DNA of 64,000 nt. Origin: Plantago major. Its lineage: Eukaryota; Streptophyta; Magnoliopsida; Lamiales; Plantaginaceae. Where the stretch lies: positions 88,952,636 through 89,016,635 of the forward strand of contig CM048841.1 of the NCBI GenBank assembly GCA_026545765.1. Reading direction: 5' to 3'. Positions within the stretch are counted from its first letter, which is position 1. The number at the start of each line of letters is the position of its first letter. Below the pieces are notes generated by a model that was not told where the DNA came from, did not search any database, and worked only from the letters and a program-made list of their open reading frames with translations. Below are positions 14,236 to 27,641 of the stretch, one piece after another. Position numbers and translations under genes: made by a program.

Positions 14236-17200
14236 TCAGGAATCTGAGTTGCAGGTGCCTTCTTTGCTTGCTTTAGCAAACTCCTCTGTGAGCAAATCCT
14301 TAATTTTCAGCCTCAAATCAGAGGCTTCTTCCGGTCTAAACCATTGCCTGCCAAACTGATTACAATAACATACACAGAAAAATACCCTTGAGAGAAAGTT
14401 TAACTAGAAAAAAAGCATTTCTCAGCAAAATACGCCAATCTACCCCATGTCCGTGCACAGGATCACCTCATGTTTTCAGAAACTTACACCAAACCACTTG
14501 GTTTATGGAGATTTTCTCTGGCCTCTTCAGTCAGAGAACACAGAAAAACCGGTTTGGTGCATATTTCAAATTTACCACAATAAAAATAACGAGTCACCTG
14601 TGCAAGTTACATGTCACAGGTAAAAGATACGGGAGAAATAGTAACTCCGGATGCAAAATATCAGCTAAGTGGAAAGAAGTACCATTTCCAAATCCTTCAT
14701 CTTCAGCCTTTCGGGAGCTTCACCAAGGAAACGTTCCGTGAAGAAAAGAACGAACAGACCACAATCATATTCATTCTTCTGTTGAGGTACCTGTTTCTCA
14801 GGAAAAACAAAAGAAAAATTAAGTGTCTGGCATTATTATATCAAAATGTTCTAGATGTCAACTTAGACAAGTACAGATGTGTTAAATAAAAGCAAACCCC
14901 CAAAGACATATTAATACGACTAATGCATGGTTCATTACAAACACCCACTATATTTTCACTACATTTAGGCAGATGAAAAAGGGATACCTCAGTTATCTTC
15001 AACTCGATTCTTCGAGATAGCTTGTCCCATAATTTGTCTGCGACGGGTGGTTCGGCTACTTCTCTTTTCAGATAATTCCACTCTTCGATTAGAAAGCTGC
15101 AAAAAATTTCCCACCGTTAGAAAGTCAATACGAAACAAAATAATTTGATTAGAACAAGGACAACACAATGTGCAGGCAAAGCTAAATGACATGAAGCCAA
15201 GCAGCATAGAAGTATACGACCAAGGAAGAAGAGAAAAAGGTAAGATCATCATACGGCAAACTGAGAACCAAATATTTTACCGTGTCACAACACTGTACAC
15301 CTGAGCTAGCATCTTAAACCAGTAAGCAGTGATAAACATCCTTACATAGGTGACCAAGGTTAGTAACAGGACCTTTGCTCTCTCAAAAATATGACTAGAT
15401 TAGAACTTAAACTGTTACTTGTTCCAGTGTGATCGTGTGTTTCTTACAAACAGATCCTATCATTATGCAGTCAGGTGCAGAATGCCAAACTTTATCCAAT
15501 CTATACAACCACCTGAAAGACCACACTAACTGACTTTCGTAATTCATACATCAGTGAAATAACACATTAATCCCCACAATTCTTAAACAATTACGAATTG
15601 GTAATTGCATTTTGAAATGGCCAAACACATCCTTATATGATAATTACAAACTTGACTCTAACTTACAATAAATTCAATATTTACCTCGAAAGTATATTTT
15701 ATTTTCCAAATTGAGATGCATAAGTTACACATGTCAATTTTCAACTTACTAACCGCTAAATTTCAACTTTTTCAGTCCCTAAAATTACTTCAAAAATATA
15801 GAAGAATTTTTAAAAGAAGAGAAAATGAAATGACAAATTTTCTTAAAAAAACTAAGAAAAAATTTAATATTTTGTTAACATGACATGATGTTTATCTTCT
15901 TTAGGTTATGAGAAGGAAAAACACATTATTCGTTCGATCAATTAATTTTTTTTTTTTTTTTGTACTTAACTTTGGATGGATTAATTCATAAAGCCAGATA
16001 ATTGAAAAACTTGAACCACTTATCGAGTAACTGTTTAGTAAACTCGGATACATTCAGTTAGTTATATTTTAGCCTTATGAACTCTTTGAAACAGTACTTT
16101 ATAACCCTTCATGTACTCAAAGGAAAATGAAGTTATAAAATAATTGGTAGTTGATATTAAAAAAAATAGTTATTATTTTAGTTGTAAAATTAATAACCAC
16201 AAAATATGTATTTTTAATAATATAAAATTAAGAAATTATTGGCTATTCTTTTGTTTTACTGATAATTTACTTTATTTTAGTTTAAAAGATTAACAAATAA
16301 TTGATTAAAATCAAAAGGAGAATAATCATGTCTTTTTCTTAAAATAAACATTATTATCACTGTCCACATAACTTTTCTTTTAAAAATAGAAAAATTTAAA
16401 AATACGAAACATAAAAATTAATTGTGGTGTTACATGTACAATCCATAAGTTTCACTTACTACTAACAAATTAATAATCATACAGTTCGAAAATAATATTT
16501 TTAACAAAATATTAAAAAATAAATAATGTTGAAAAATAAAGGGTTTAAGTTAAATTAATTAAGATGTGAGTTATACTTATGCAAAATAGGAAATTAAGAC
16601 CATGTTTGGGAAGTTAACTTCGAAAGTGGAAAATGGACCAATATGTTATTGTTCAAATTTCGGGGACTAATGTGTAATAAGGCACTTTTGTAGGGAGTCT
16701 ATGCCCTTTAAAAATAGAACTATGATTATAAAAATAATTCTAATTCATCCTAATAAGCGTGTAATCACAATGAATTAGAATATGGGAGTAATTAACAAGA
16801 ACTCTATGTAAATTGCGAAGTAGCAAAAGACTTAAATCGTGCTAAAGCGAGCTTGCAGCGGCAACATTTAAGAGTAAATGAAAACTTTATATAGGGCTGA
16901 CTAGCCCTTCACCGAAAGCTCACAATGTCTCTTTTAACCAGAAACGAGGGAAAACACGTCCATCAGTGTGTTAGCTACTATTTGATGACTGAAAAAAATT
17001 ACACTGGAGCTGAAATAATAATGGTCCATTACAACTTTGTGGAAGGTTATTGACATATAAGCATAATTGTCAGACCCCAAGGCAATACTGCAATTATCGC
17101 ACTTCGAAACTTTTAAGAATGTAATGTACTATTATTAACCGGACATGCAATTAGCGCAGTTCGAATACTAGTAATTTGCTTGCCAGGTCGGTAAACCTAC

Positions 17201-20200
17201 CTCTTCACATCCTTGAAAATTGACCTGCTGGAGTGTAGCCCTAAAGAATCCAGATGAAGTATGATAATCCCAGATTCATCTTCTTTATCTGGTATACATA
17301 TAATTACCAAGCTCCAATGAAGACTGCAGGGGAAAAAATAACCCAAAAAAAGGAGAAGTTTACAAACAATATATCTTAATTTCGCAGCCCTACTCTTAGT
17401 TATACTTAAAGGTTCACTACAATAAAGACTGGAAAGTTAATCATCATCTTTACTATAGATTAATATAGATTTGCAACAAATATGACAGCTTAGCACCAGA
17501 ACTTACATGAATTATATGGGATGCACATACAAGAAGATTTATGAGTATAACTTACAGATCCATAATTTTTGAATGTCAGCGAAAAGGAGGCGATTTCTGA
17601 CAGGAAAATTATAAAATTCCATAGTTCTAAAACGAACACACCATAGACGAAGCTCAACAGGTGCAGACCTAGCACTCAAGGCTGCTCCTAGCAGAATGGG
17701 CCTACATGTTAACCCCCCCCCCCCCCCCCCCCCCTTTCCCCTTCTCTTGTTTATTGCAGACAAGGCATGCTAAGCCGTTTTTAGTCCATATAACCGCCAG
17801 CTCTTAAAGATATCTAAACCAACGGCAAACAACAAGAGAACTTGTAAACTTCTATGCATTTTTCCTCTATGGGGCGCCTTACCAATGTCACTTCATTTTC
17901 CTCTTAATCTAACTCTATAAACATTACTCTTCAGATGAAATATTTTCGTGGGAAATGTGCATAATAATATATACACCGATTTTCACCTAAGAAAATGAAG
18001 ATACGTACAGTATCCAACAATGGTACTCCAACTCCAAAAGGCCCACTACTCGAAATACTACATTACCACTTACCTTTCATGAATTGGTATGAATATGTAT
18101 GCTTTCTCAAAAAGATCGACGCCTTTCCACCATCTTCTAAACTTCTTAAATGATGTTTCTTTGTCAATCTGCATCATAGAACAAAATCACTGAAAGAACC
18201 TTCCAAGAAATTTAGAATTATGTTATTCCAATTTTAGCAGGCTTACGACTTCTTGAAACCAAAATTTACTTTCAAATACCATTGTGGAATACAGAAGCCC
18301 ATCTAAATGTGGAAAATAATGAAAATGAAACGCAGGAAGAAAATCTAGCAGAAGAGACGGGTTCAGTAAGTTTTAATATATTGGCTATATACCATGGCTT
18401 TAAAGGCCACTAATAACAAAATAATTCAAGATTATCTATTCAGATCAGATTGGTCTCAAGTTCATCAACAGAATGATGAACAGATAAAGAGTCCTACTCA
18501 TAAAACATTTTGAATATAGAGGTCATGTATGAAAACCTCATTGTAAGATTCTGCATAGCCCCCCTCCGTTTCAATCTTAGCAAGGCAACAATACCAGATT
18601 CTTGTATCACAGAAAGGGGGTAGCTACATGAAGCATAAAATGGAGAGAAAAAAGTGTTCTCCATACTCAACAATTCTGCCAGTGATACTTATCAGTTATC
18701 ACTGTAGGCTTCGTGGTAGCCTGATAAATCTTTTTTAAATTGAGATAAAAGTGATACTAATTCAAGGAAAAAAGAACACACACACACACACATATGTGTG
18801 TGTGATGACATGGTACCACTAAATTTAATAAAAGGAAACAAGAAGCATACATGGCCACAACCAGGAATTAGCTCCAATTGTAGAAAGAGATGAATTACTT
18901 TATAAGCTTTAGCTGAGAATAACCATTACCTTTTTCAGGACATCCAGTTGCAGCTTCTTGTAGAAGTACGTATTGAAAATTTGGTAATTACATCCTTTTG
19001 TGGTTGTTGTAGATGTTGTCTTCTGCAGATACCTAAACAAAGAATACCAGGATGTGCGTCATCCCAGCATTAATTGAAAAGAGATTTTCATTCTAAAGCG
19101 CAATACTCCTAACCACATAATCATCCACTTGCATTTACCCAAATACAGAGCACGAAATTAGAAAACCAGAATGGTCACTTGTAACGTTTCCTAGAGGATC
19201 AATTACTTGAGAAACAGTCGTTCTCATAGAAGATCAAAGTGGTGCAGATGGTGCCTTGGTTGGGACTTCGGTCAAAAGATTGTGTGATTCGGGATAAAGA
19301 CAACCTAAAGTCCGAGTCATTTGAAAATGATAAAGATATAGCTCTTGTCTGGTTTATATACATTGCAGTGGTTGCTCATCCCCACAAAGGTAATCATTGT
19401 CGATAACTTTACAGCACAGCCGTACAAATGTAGCTTGTTTGTGTGAAAGCTTACAGTTATTACCAAGTACTCTGCAGAGTTGAAAGCCTCAGTTTTGCAT
19501 GGAAAAGATCCTAGAAAATAAATGCATTGCAGGATTATCTATGAAAGGACAATTTTATGAATCACAAACCAGTCACACACAATACAAATATACGTCTGCA
19601 GAAGCTCTCAGAAATGATGATTTCACAGAGTAGGTTCCCCAACAGCAGGTTGAAGTAAAGAGGATGAACAAACAACAATTGAACTTTAACTTTCTCTATT
19701 AAAGAGAGCAGAATTGCCACTCTCTAAATTGCTCCTAGGCACAAATGTCGTAATTTGCAAATGAGAAGTTAAAACAGGAATAGAATTAGATGAAGGATGA
19801 GGCAAGTTCATGAATATAGAAGAATAAAAAAAAGGAAATGAAACAGTGACATATCAGCTTACTTGATGTAAAAATTCATGATGGGTGATGACACATAAGT
19901 CTCAGGATCCAGGCATTCGATATCTGAGTGACGTATTTCAACTGCTTTCGGATCATCACTGACAGAAATTAAACAATAATTTGGTTAATTTGATGTGAGA
20001 GTTTATAATTTAAATTCGACGAAGATAATTAAAGTACAAATAATATGTTCTGGTGCATATTACCTTGACGGATAGTATATTGTGTTCTCTTTGACACTGA
20101 AAAGAGTCAACGCAGGAGAATAGAGTATGTTAATTCCACAGCAAAAATCTTGTACAGCTTTCATACTCATACACATTACAAACTCCAAAAGATCTCACCA

Positions 20201-23200
20201 CTGCATATAATACCTTCTGTCTACTTTCTCTCCTTGATTTGTTATATGATCCTCCATTTCCTCCTCGTCTACCAAGACAACAGAGTTCTGCTGAAAGTTT
20301 TATGACAGAAGCAGAACAAAGATGATCTTGACTAGTTTAGAGAGTCATACAGAAGTTGCCTCTTTGGAACAACAAACACATAACCATAACACTGAACAAG
20401 CAGAAGGGAGTTTCAAAGGAAATGCAGAGAAGTGTCTGAATAAAAAAGACAATTAGGAGAGCAACAAAGAGAAATGAGCATTTGTAGTGGGACTCTGCCT
20501 GTATCATTGGACAAGTTGCTGATCAATTATAAGTCTGAAGAGAACACAACTTGTTATCTAGCTGTTCAATGTGTCTTTAGGGATGGAGGTAGTTTGGAAC
20601 ACTTCTGAGGGAAATACAACATATATCTTACTTCCTCCGTCCCGCCCGAAGTTTCCCATTTGATTTTTGCTGGCTTTTTCTTACCTTAGTTTGACTGCTA
20701 ATTAATCTCAAATAATATAGGAAAAGTAATTAAGAAAGTCATATTACCAAAGTATAATAGTTAAACTTTCATAACCTAATTTTATCAATTATTTTTTCGA
20801 TATTGTTTAAGATTAATTTGTAGTCAGACTAATGTTAAAAAAAGTCAACGAAAATCAAATGGGAATCTTCGGGCGGAGGAGAGGAAGTATAATATTATGA
20901 TATTGTTTAGCATTTAGACTATCTAAAATCATATTTTAATGAAATTTCATTAATATGTAATTCATTTATGTTTAGCCAAAGTAGCCCGAAATGGCTTTTG
21001 GACGGGAGCTGTCAAAGAAGTGTGGATGCGCTGGAAAGCCAGGTCTTACCCCATAAACCCGACCTTATTCAAGAAAGATTCGAGATAGGTAGGTGCTTGA
21101 CAAATTGAGAGGGTGGAAGTGCGGAACATTTCTATGTTAGAAGAACTCCATTAACTATGCTTCTTAGTTTAACTTAAGTTGTTAGCTTGCAGATAAAGGC
21201 TAAATGCTGGGGAGTTATGAAGCTTCTGCATCGAATTATTACCATCATATATTGATTTTTGAGCTTGATCCCAAATACTGTTCTTGGATCTTGAATTTTT
21301 TTCCAGTTACTTGTTTATTCAACTTCGTTCACTATGCTCCCCTTTACACAAAATTATGTTATCCATCTATATAATATTAAAATAATCCAAGTGGTAAATA
21401 TGCATATCAGTATCAAGCATATTGGTGTCTGTGCCTTAGTTACATGATGAAAACAACTACTCCATTAGAAAATGAGCATCTCAGAGGCTTAAGAGCACAC
21501 CAAGATTAGTAGGGGGGTATGACATGCATTCAGTGCAGCATTTTTATGCATAATGTAATTCGGCAAAATGTATAACGACAGCAAGGTTGAAGGACTCACA
21601 TTATTGCGTCTTGAGCGCCGTAAATGTGGAGCTGTTGAACTGACAATAGCATGGGTGGGGTTAAGAATGTGCACCATTGCATGAATATAGTTTTACCAAC
21701 CAGGAAAAAGAACGAAAAAGAGAAACAACAAAGGAAGAAGAACGATATCACCGGTAGGTGTTACAAGAAGTGAAATGAGAATCAATTTTATGGAGTATCT
21801 CCTGATGATAATAATATTTTGATGACATCCTATTCTAGTTATGTTACGATAATTAAATCAGTAATATTGTGTTCTGGACCAGCATTTGAAATGGATTTGT
21901 TGGTAAAGCAAAGTGCAAATTAGCAACAGTAAAAAGCAAATTATAGATGTATAGCAGCAGCTAGGCGAAATAAACGAAACCAGTGCAGAAATCATGAATG
22001 ATGCATAGGACAATGGGCACAATACTCACTTCATCATTAGTAAGCTGGCGGGACCTCTATAAGAACAAGAAGGTGAAGTAGAAGAAAGGTCTTTCACATG
22101 CTCACAATTTGACTGTGAGGATTCACCAATGTTTACAGGATCTTGGCTAGTTTCAAGAGATGTTTTTCTTGGCGATAAGCCTATATCATCAGTTATATGA
22201 GATGGAGGATCCCAGTCGACATTGTCATTCTTGTGATTGCAGGACTTCATGGTAGGTAAGTTCTCTTTAAAGGCTCCGGATTCCTCATGACCAGTCTGTT
22301 TGTTCATCAGAAGGAAGGGAATGACTAGAGTGTCAACAATTTCATATCCAATAAATTAATCAAATTACAACAGTGTACTTTATCATCCATATCTCGCCCA
22401 GCATGGAAAGACCATGTAACCTGTGAATCGGGAACAGTCAGCGGAGCTCCAGTTGAGAAACCTTCAGTTGCAGCTGCACAACACATCAAACTCTTCATTT
22501 ATTCTATTTAAAGACAAAAAATTATAAATGTGCACAAATGATGACATAAGATAGATGCATATAATTGTCACAGCCATAAGCAAAAGCATATATTTGATTT
22601 GATATCATTTTCTGTGCTCGTCATTGTGTTAAATATGGCACCTATACTCCATCCTTGCACAAGCTATGCTAACCGGCATAACTAGCAATTTGCAGCCAAA
22701 ACGATATCCGAATGTACATATAAGTCAGCTAAGAATATGATAAGAGAAGAAATCACTATTTTCCTATATAGGAACGTGAAATGGAGATCAGAATTCATTG
22801 AATGATTAAACTTACCTGCAAAAGTACTTCCTGTTGTTACTGGAATGACTTCTATGCAAGTATCACTATCCTGTTAAGAAATTATCATTACAGCTACATA
22901 TCAGTATCCCAAAATATAGTACAGAGATATATAATTAATCTATCAACAGTTAAGAGTAGACCCAAACCCAAACAAGGTATTGTGAGAGATACATGGTGAA
23001 TCATATTTCCCCCCCAAAACCGCACCCGGGTCTCGCCTTCGCTTCCCACAATTAAGTAAGTTCATATTTGTAGTGATAACTAGTGCTACCAAAATTATCT
23101 CTCCATAGACACAAACTCTTCCAACTTTTTAGCTACTGATGAATCTATCCCTACAGATTTTCTCTCTCCCAGTCAAATCTCATAACTGCTTCCGATCATC

Positions 23201-23792
23201 CAGCAGACGGAAAAATCAAAACCCAAAGGAAGGAAAGAAAGAAAGAAAGAGCCTTGACAACATAGATTCTGTATACAAACAAAATAGAAAATACACAACC
23301 CCTTTTGGTTCAAAAAAAATAATTTTACTTCATCAGAGCTTCTGTTTCCTGTAAACAGTTTCTCGCAATCTTTTATCTTACAAATCCCCAAAAAATAGCA
23401 ACCTAAATTATATGCCAATTGACTCAGCTTCCACTTCTACCACGTGCAACACATGGACAGCCATAGAATAGTCACTGGTAAATTTGGGGCAAACATTAAA
23501 GCAAAATTCAAATCTTTACCCAAGAAGAGTGAAAAGGTAAGAAAACAACCTTGGGAAGCAAAAGCCCCCTCCTTTTCATCTCCGATTTGATTCTGTTCAA
23601 TAGAGCTCGCATTTTCTGGCCGCCGTCTTTAAGCTTGAGGTCTGCCAGAATTTTTTCGGCACTCTCTTTTTGGCGCTTGAGGTCTCTATCGGGGAGTTTT
23701 CTCAGACGGTGCGATTGATCCTCTTCCTCCTCAGCAGCAGCATCATCATCATCATCTGTCCAATGCTTCCTTTTTCTCTCCATTCCATGCAT
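14236..23792 (-). CDS. OTS1/OTS2-like: Ubiquitin-like-specific (SUMO) protease, OTS1/OTS2 (ULP1c/d) type, 14 exons, 506 aa
   Basis: Exons on minus: 23792-23550, 22870-22816, 22473-22421, 22295-22030, 21639-21600, 20290-20214, 20096-20064, 19958-19863, 19032-18930, 18168-18074, 17323-17201, 15096-14988, 14790-14683, 14355-14236. They sum to 1521 nt, with every phase matching and a TGA stop. The acidic/basic N-terminus (MERKRKHWTDDDDD) starts next to an upstream in-frame stop; a second ATG lies nine bases in. The C48 peptidase domain occupies the C-terminal half: SSPIMNFYIKYL, FNTYFYKKL, FKKFRRWWKGVDLF, then catalytic His (LHWSLVIICIP, about H356), Asp (HLDSLG, about D379), Gln435 and nucleophile Cys (NEYDCGLFVL, about C441). 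The triad is intact, so it is probably active. It would release SUMO from conjugates in the nucleus; the Arabidopsis counterparts affect salt tolerance and growth. Confidence 0.94.
17713..17734. repeat. Uninterrupted poly-C tract, 22 bp, in OTS intron 11
   Basis: Twenty-two consecutive C on plus (poly-G on the transcribed gene's sense strand), followed by TTTCCCC. It lies in the intron between the Asp exon and the preceding exon. Length may be unstable or sequencing-sensitive. Confidence 0.9.
20631..20887. mobile_element. Stowaway MITE, 257 bp, in an intron of the SUMO protease gene
   Basis: Left end CTTCCTCCGTCCCGCCCGAA and the reverse-complemented right end CTTCCTCTCCTCCGCCCGAA continue into a shared CCCATTTGATTTT, giving inverted repeats of about 37 bp. 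TA flanks each side (20629-20630 and 20888-20889), the Tc1/mariner target duplication. The body is AT-rich and non-coding. It is the best preserved MITE in the window. Confidence 0.88.
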
Positions 23793-24920
23793 TCAGATGA
23801 GATTAGTAGTCAAGTGGGTCTCTCTCTCTCCCTCCTTTCTTTGCTGCTGAAAGGGAAAGCTTTCAAGACATGTGTCCTTTACCTATACTGTTCAGTTTGT
23901 AATTATTCTGGATTTTCTAAATTATTCTTCACCGTTTAAAGGATGGTCTAACAAGTTCATTTTTGAATTTCTTTTTCTTTACCCACTGCAATAAATAACG
24001 TGGTTCGCACCGAATATTTTATTCATTTTCATACATGTGATCTGTAATTTGTCGATGCTGGAGTTGTGATGAACACGTTAATGGCCGATGACGAAATCAT
24101 TAATTGTGGTCCCAATGAGTGCCAACTTTATTGTAATTTTAAAGTTCAGTATTTTTCCCAGTGAGTATGGATGTATGTTACGAATGTGATAATGGACTTC
24201 AGTAACTTAGGACTGTTCAAGTTATAATTACCGTTCGCATGGGCTTCGATCTTCAGCCCACAGTCATCAGGTTACCAACTTCCCCGACCTTTCAACTCTT
24301 GACGTGGCGTATTGTCCATACATTGCCTTACATCTTTTCAAAGAGCTGGCTTTCGATAAACACCTGTCTGAACCTATGGACTTTTGTTCATGATGAAGAA
24401 CTTAACAAAACTATCAAGAAATTGGTTGCACATGTTTGTAACAATTATGGATTGATAGTTTTGCATGCGAAAATGTGATATATAACATTGTGCATATTTA
24501 TAAGACTCCGACTGCAACTTAAAATTTTAAAGTAACTTTATGCAACACACGTAAGCATTAGAGTAAAAAAAAATACATATCACGGTATCAAAAACAACAT
24601 TGTACCATTTTGTCATAGACGTACGAGTATAAATGTATGAATTATCACGCAAAGTACAAATATCATTAGAGTAAATATACTGAGGTACGGTCTATTTATA
24701 AATGTCCAAATTATAAATTAGTACAACCTTGGGGAAAAGAATTTATTAAGAGACAACACACTTTTTTGTTGTTGATCCTGTTAAAACATTGTTAAATGTG
24801 TGGTTATGACTGATTATTGACAAATATGAAGAGACAATCATACCCTTATCCAATATTAGTTACGGAATTCACTATGAAGGCATTAATTGAGCTGGAGTAA
24901 ATGTAGAATGTGACTGTAGA

Positions 24921-25106
24921 CACATATCAATATTCCCTGAGACATATGTCAGTGCCAATACATAGATATGTCTGTAGTATCAACGGACATGTTCAAAATC
25001 TGACATTTGCACACACATATCAGTACACCTTCAGACATATGTCGGTGCCGGTACTGACATACGTCCGTAGTATATTGACATATTCAGAATTTGCACTTGT
25101 AAACAT
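24921..25106. repeat. Diverged tandem duplication of about 93 bp
   Basis: Units starting at 24921 and 25014 both read CACATATCARTA, AGACATATGTCRGTGCC, TCYGTAGTAT and GACATRTTC. The units are rich in the self-complementary ACATATGT. Confidence 0.8.
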
Positions 25107-26194
25107 GTTTATCAATAGATTAAACATGAAGTGTGAAGCGTTGTGAACGCACACGTAGCTAATTAACATTTATCATTGACGATAGTGGAAAGGGACTCCA
25201 TTGAGGCTTAGTGAACCAACGAGCTCACAGTCATCACTCCAGTCTTTGCTCACAAAACCTCAATAACACACGTTGAACTTTACTAAAATGGCAAGCTATA
25301 TATTGGTATACCAATAAGCATATCTAGCCTAAACGACTCATCATTTCACTAAAAAAAATGTCAATAGAACTGGTATACTTAACCAGTGAGCCCAATAAAT
25401 GTTCATCACAAACATTCCAATTTGACGCCTAGACATCTAGAGTTGATGCGGAAAAAATAAAGGGTTGCGCAAGAATGTGATCACCGAAATCATTAATGCG
25501 CCGGCTTCGACGAGAACACGTCACCCTTTGCGTGTTACCGGAATCGATGGTAACAATAGCAGCGATCCGGGCAACAAACGATTTGGGGAAAGCAGTGGGA
25601 ATTGTTAGCTAATACAGTGCTATTGGGAAGAATGGGGAATGGAATGGAGAACACTATTCTTAACTACACCAAGATTCCGGCGGAATTATGGGTCCATGGC
25701 GATACGAAGATGTTTGAAATGGAAGGAGGTGGATCATTGTAAATCATAAAATTGACTGGTGGTATTAAGATCATGTAATATCTTGTATCATAATCATCAA
25801 GTTTTGTTTTTGTTGTCCTCAATCAACATTTATTTTCAAAATTGTATCTCCTACAACCTTCCCCACTTAAAATTTATATATAGACGCATATAGGTTATCA
25901 ATAATTTGTTCAACGTTATTAATCTAAGACGTCTACGTTTTTAACTCATGTTAGAAAACAATCCATTTCATTATCAACATGAGCATGTTGATTAATAACA
26001 TGGAAGATTTGATTGATAACATATGTTGTATTGCATCTCTCATGAAACTATGTATTATCATTATTATGACATCGACATGTATAATTATAAATTTACCGCG
26101 TATTTTTTCAACCGTGCAAATTATCCCCAAGATAAAAACAACCATAACTAAAGTCTAGAGTACTAGACTCTCCTTATGCTCTGTTCTCTTCGTA

Positions 26195-26325
26195 CATACT
26201 GAACTGAACTTAACTGAGTATAACTGATCTAAACTGAACTGAATGGAATTAAACTGAACTGAACTTGACTAAATTGTAGTATAAAAAACAACTAAGCAAA
26301 ACAGAACTGAACTGAACTGAAATTA
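26195..26325. repeat. AACTG-rich simple repeat tract, possible MITE remnant
   Basis: Repeated AACTGAACTGA motifs cover about 130 bp. The same motif forms the core of a small fold-back at 45176-45250, which suggests a shared repeat family. Confidence 0.6.
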
Positions 26326-26349
26326 ATGAGTTTTTAGATGAAAATAATA

Positions 26350-27037
26350 GAGCCATAGACCATATCCAACAGTTGCAACTCTCTGCAACTCACTATCTCT
26401 GCCACGTCAGCATTCCACTAATTGCAACTCTCTACAATTATATACTCCAACAGTTGAGGTCAAAATGAATTTTACTTTCACATTTCTTTCAAACTTAATT
26501 TTTAATTTCATTTTCTTTTCTCTTATTCTTTTAAACTTTATTATTTAATTTATTTTAAATGTCGTTAATCAATTATAATAAAATCACATTAACTTTTTAA
26601 AATACATTACTTGAAAAAAAAATTACAATACTTGAAATTGAAAATTACAATGATTCAAATTGAAAATTATAACAATTAAGCTACTATATGCAAACCCTTG
26701 TTATCATATCCGAGAAACTCACACGCTTCCTTATACTATATAACGTATGAAAATAATCAATAATACATGGAATTGGAAAAAATTTACATTACTTGAAATA
26801 AAATTACAATATATAAAATATAAAGGAAAACAAAAACAACATGAAACAAAAATAAAAAAAAAAGAGAGAAAACATAATGCAAATAATATAGAGAAAACAA
26901 AAAACAAAACACATTTTAAAATTATAATCAAAAATATATTTTGGAACTCGTTGGGATTGAGCCCAAAATTTAGGACGAGTCTCAGGAGCCCAAACTTGCA
27001 ACTGCTGGAGTTACAAACCTGCTGAAGATGGCCTTAG
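26350..27037. mobile_element. MITE-like element with degenerate inverted ends
   Basis: The left end GACCATATCCAACAGTTGCAAC and the reverse complement of the right end (GGCCATCTTCAGCAGGTTTG) are imperfect inverted copies of the CATCTCCAACAG-type ends common in plant MITEs. The interior is very AT-rich without coding sense. Target duplication not identified; boundaries approximate. Confidence 0.45.
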
Positions 27038-27641
27038 TCTCATCCGTATACACATTACACACCCCTGAACGGCAGTGGGATTTTTTGTGGCTCACCCTGT
27101 CCCAGTAATCATAACGTGACATATTTAAACTGATTTATTCCATTAACAAGCATGTTTATATTTAAAATACACAATTATTTAGTATATTCAATCGAATACA
27201 TATTTCACCGGTGAAGAACCCTACTAACATCAAAGAAATCAAATTCATGTCAAACGGTACTATACAAAGTTGTACTACATCTTCTAAATCTCTTACTCTT
27301 GTTTTTTTGGAAGATTACTGATCTCTTCATTGGTGTTGTTGAAATCGAGGTAAAAGAACTTACATAAATCAGTTTAGTTCCGGTGTAAGACGGGTTTTTC
27401 CTTGTTGTAGTTGATTAGAATCACGTTATAAAAGTAGTAATAATAAGTCCCGAGTAAAATTTGTTGTTTTGTCCCATTATGATTATGAAAGTATATATGA
27501 AGCTTACGCCTAATTGCAAATCTTGAAATTGGACTCCATCCATTTTCTTGATATTTAGGGCACAGTAGAAATCCAAAACCTCCCCTAAATTCTTTCTATT
27601 CTATTGTTAAAAAAATCACAGCACCTGATCGACGACCAACC

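Larger units (their letters stand above)
23793..27641. other. Intergenic region between divergent OTS and RBM25 genes
   Basis: Holds both promoters and several repeats (listed separately). A GC-richer patch at about 25440-25740 contrasts with its surroundings and could be a gene or transposon fragment, but I recognise no protein motif in it. The RBM25 5' UTR probably starts after 27540. Confidence 0.5.

Noticed and set aside
24239..24478. 79-codon open frame upstream of RBM25
   Set aside because: No motif, no splice partner and no recognisable composition; likely chance.
24910..25090. CRISPR-like repeat-spacer pattern
   Set aside because: Only two diverged units of a tandem duplication in a plant nuclear context.
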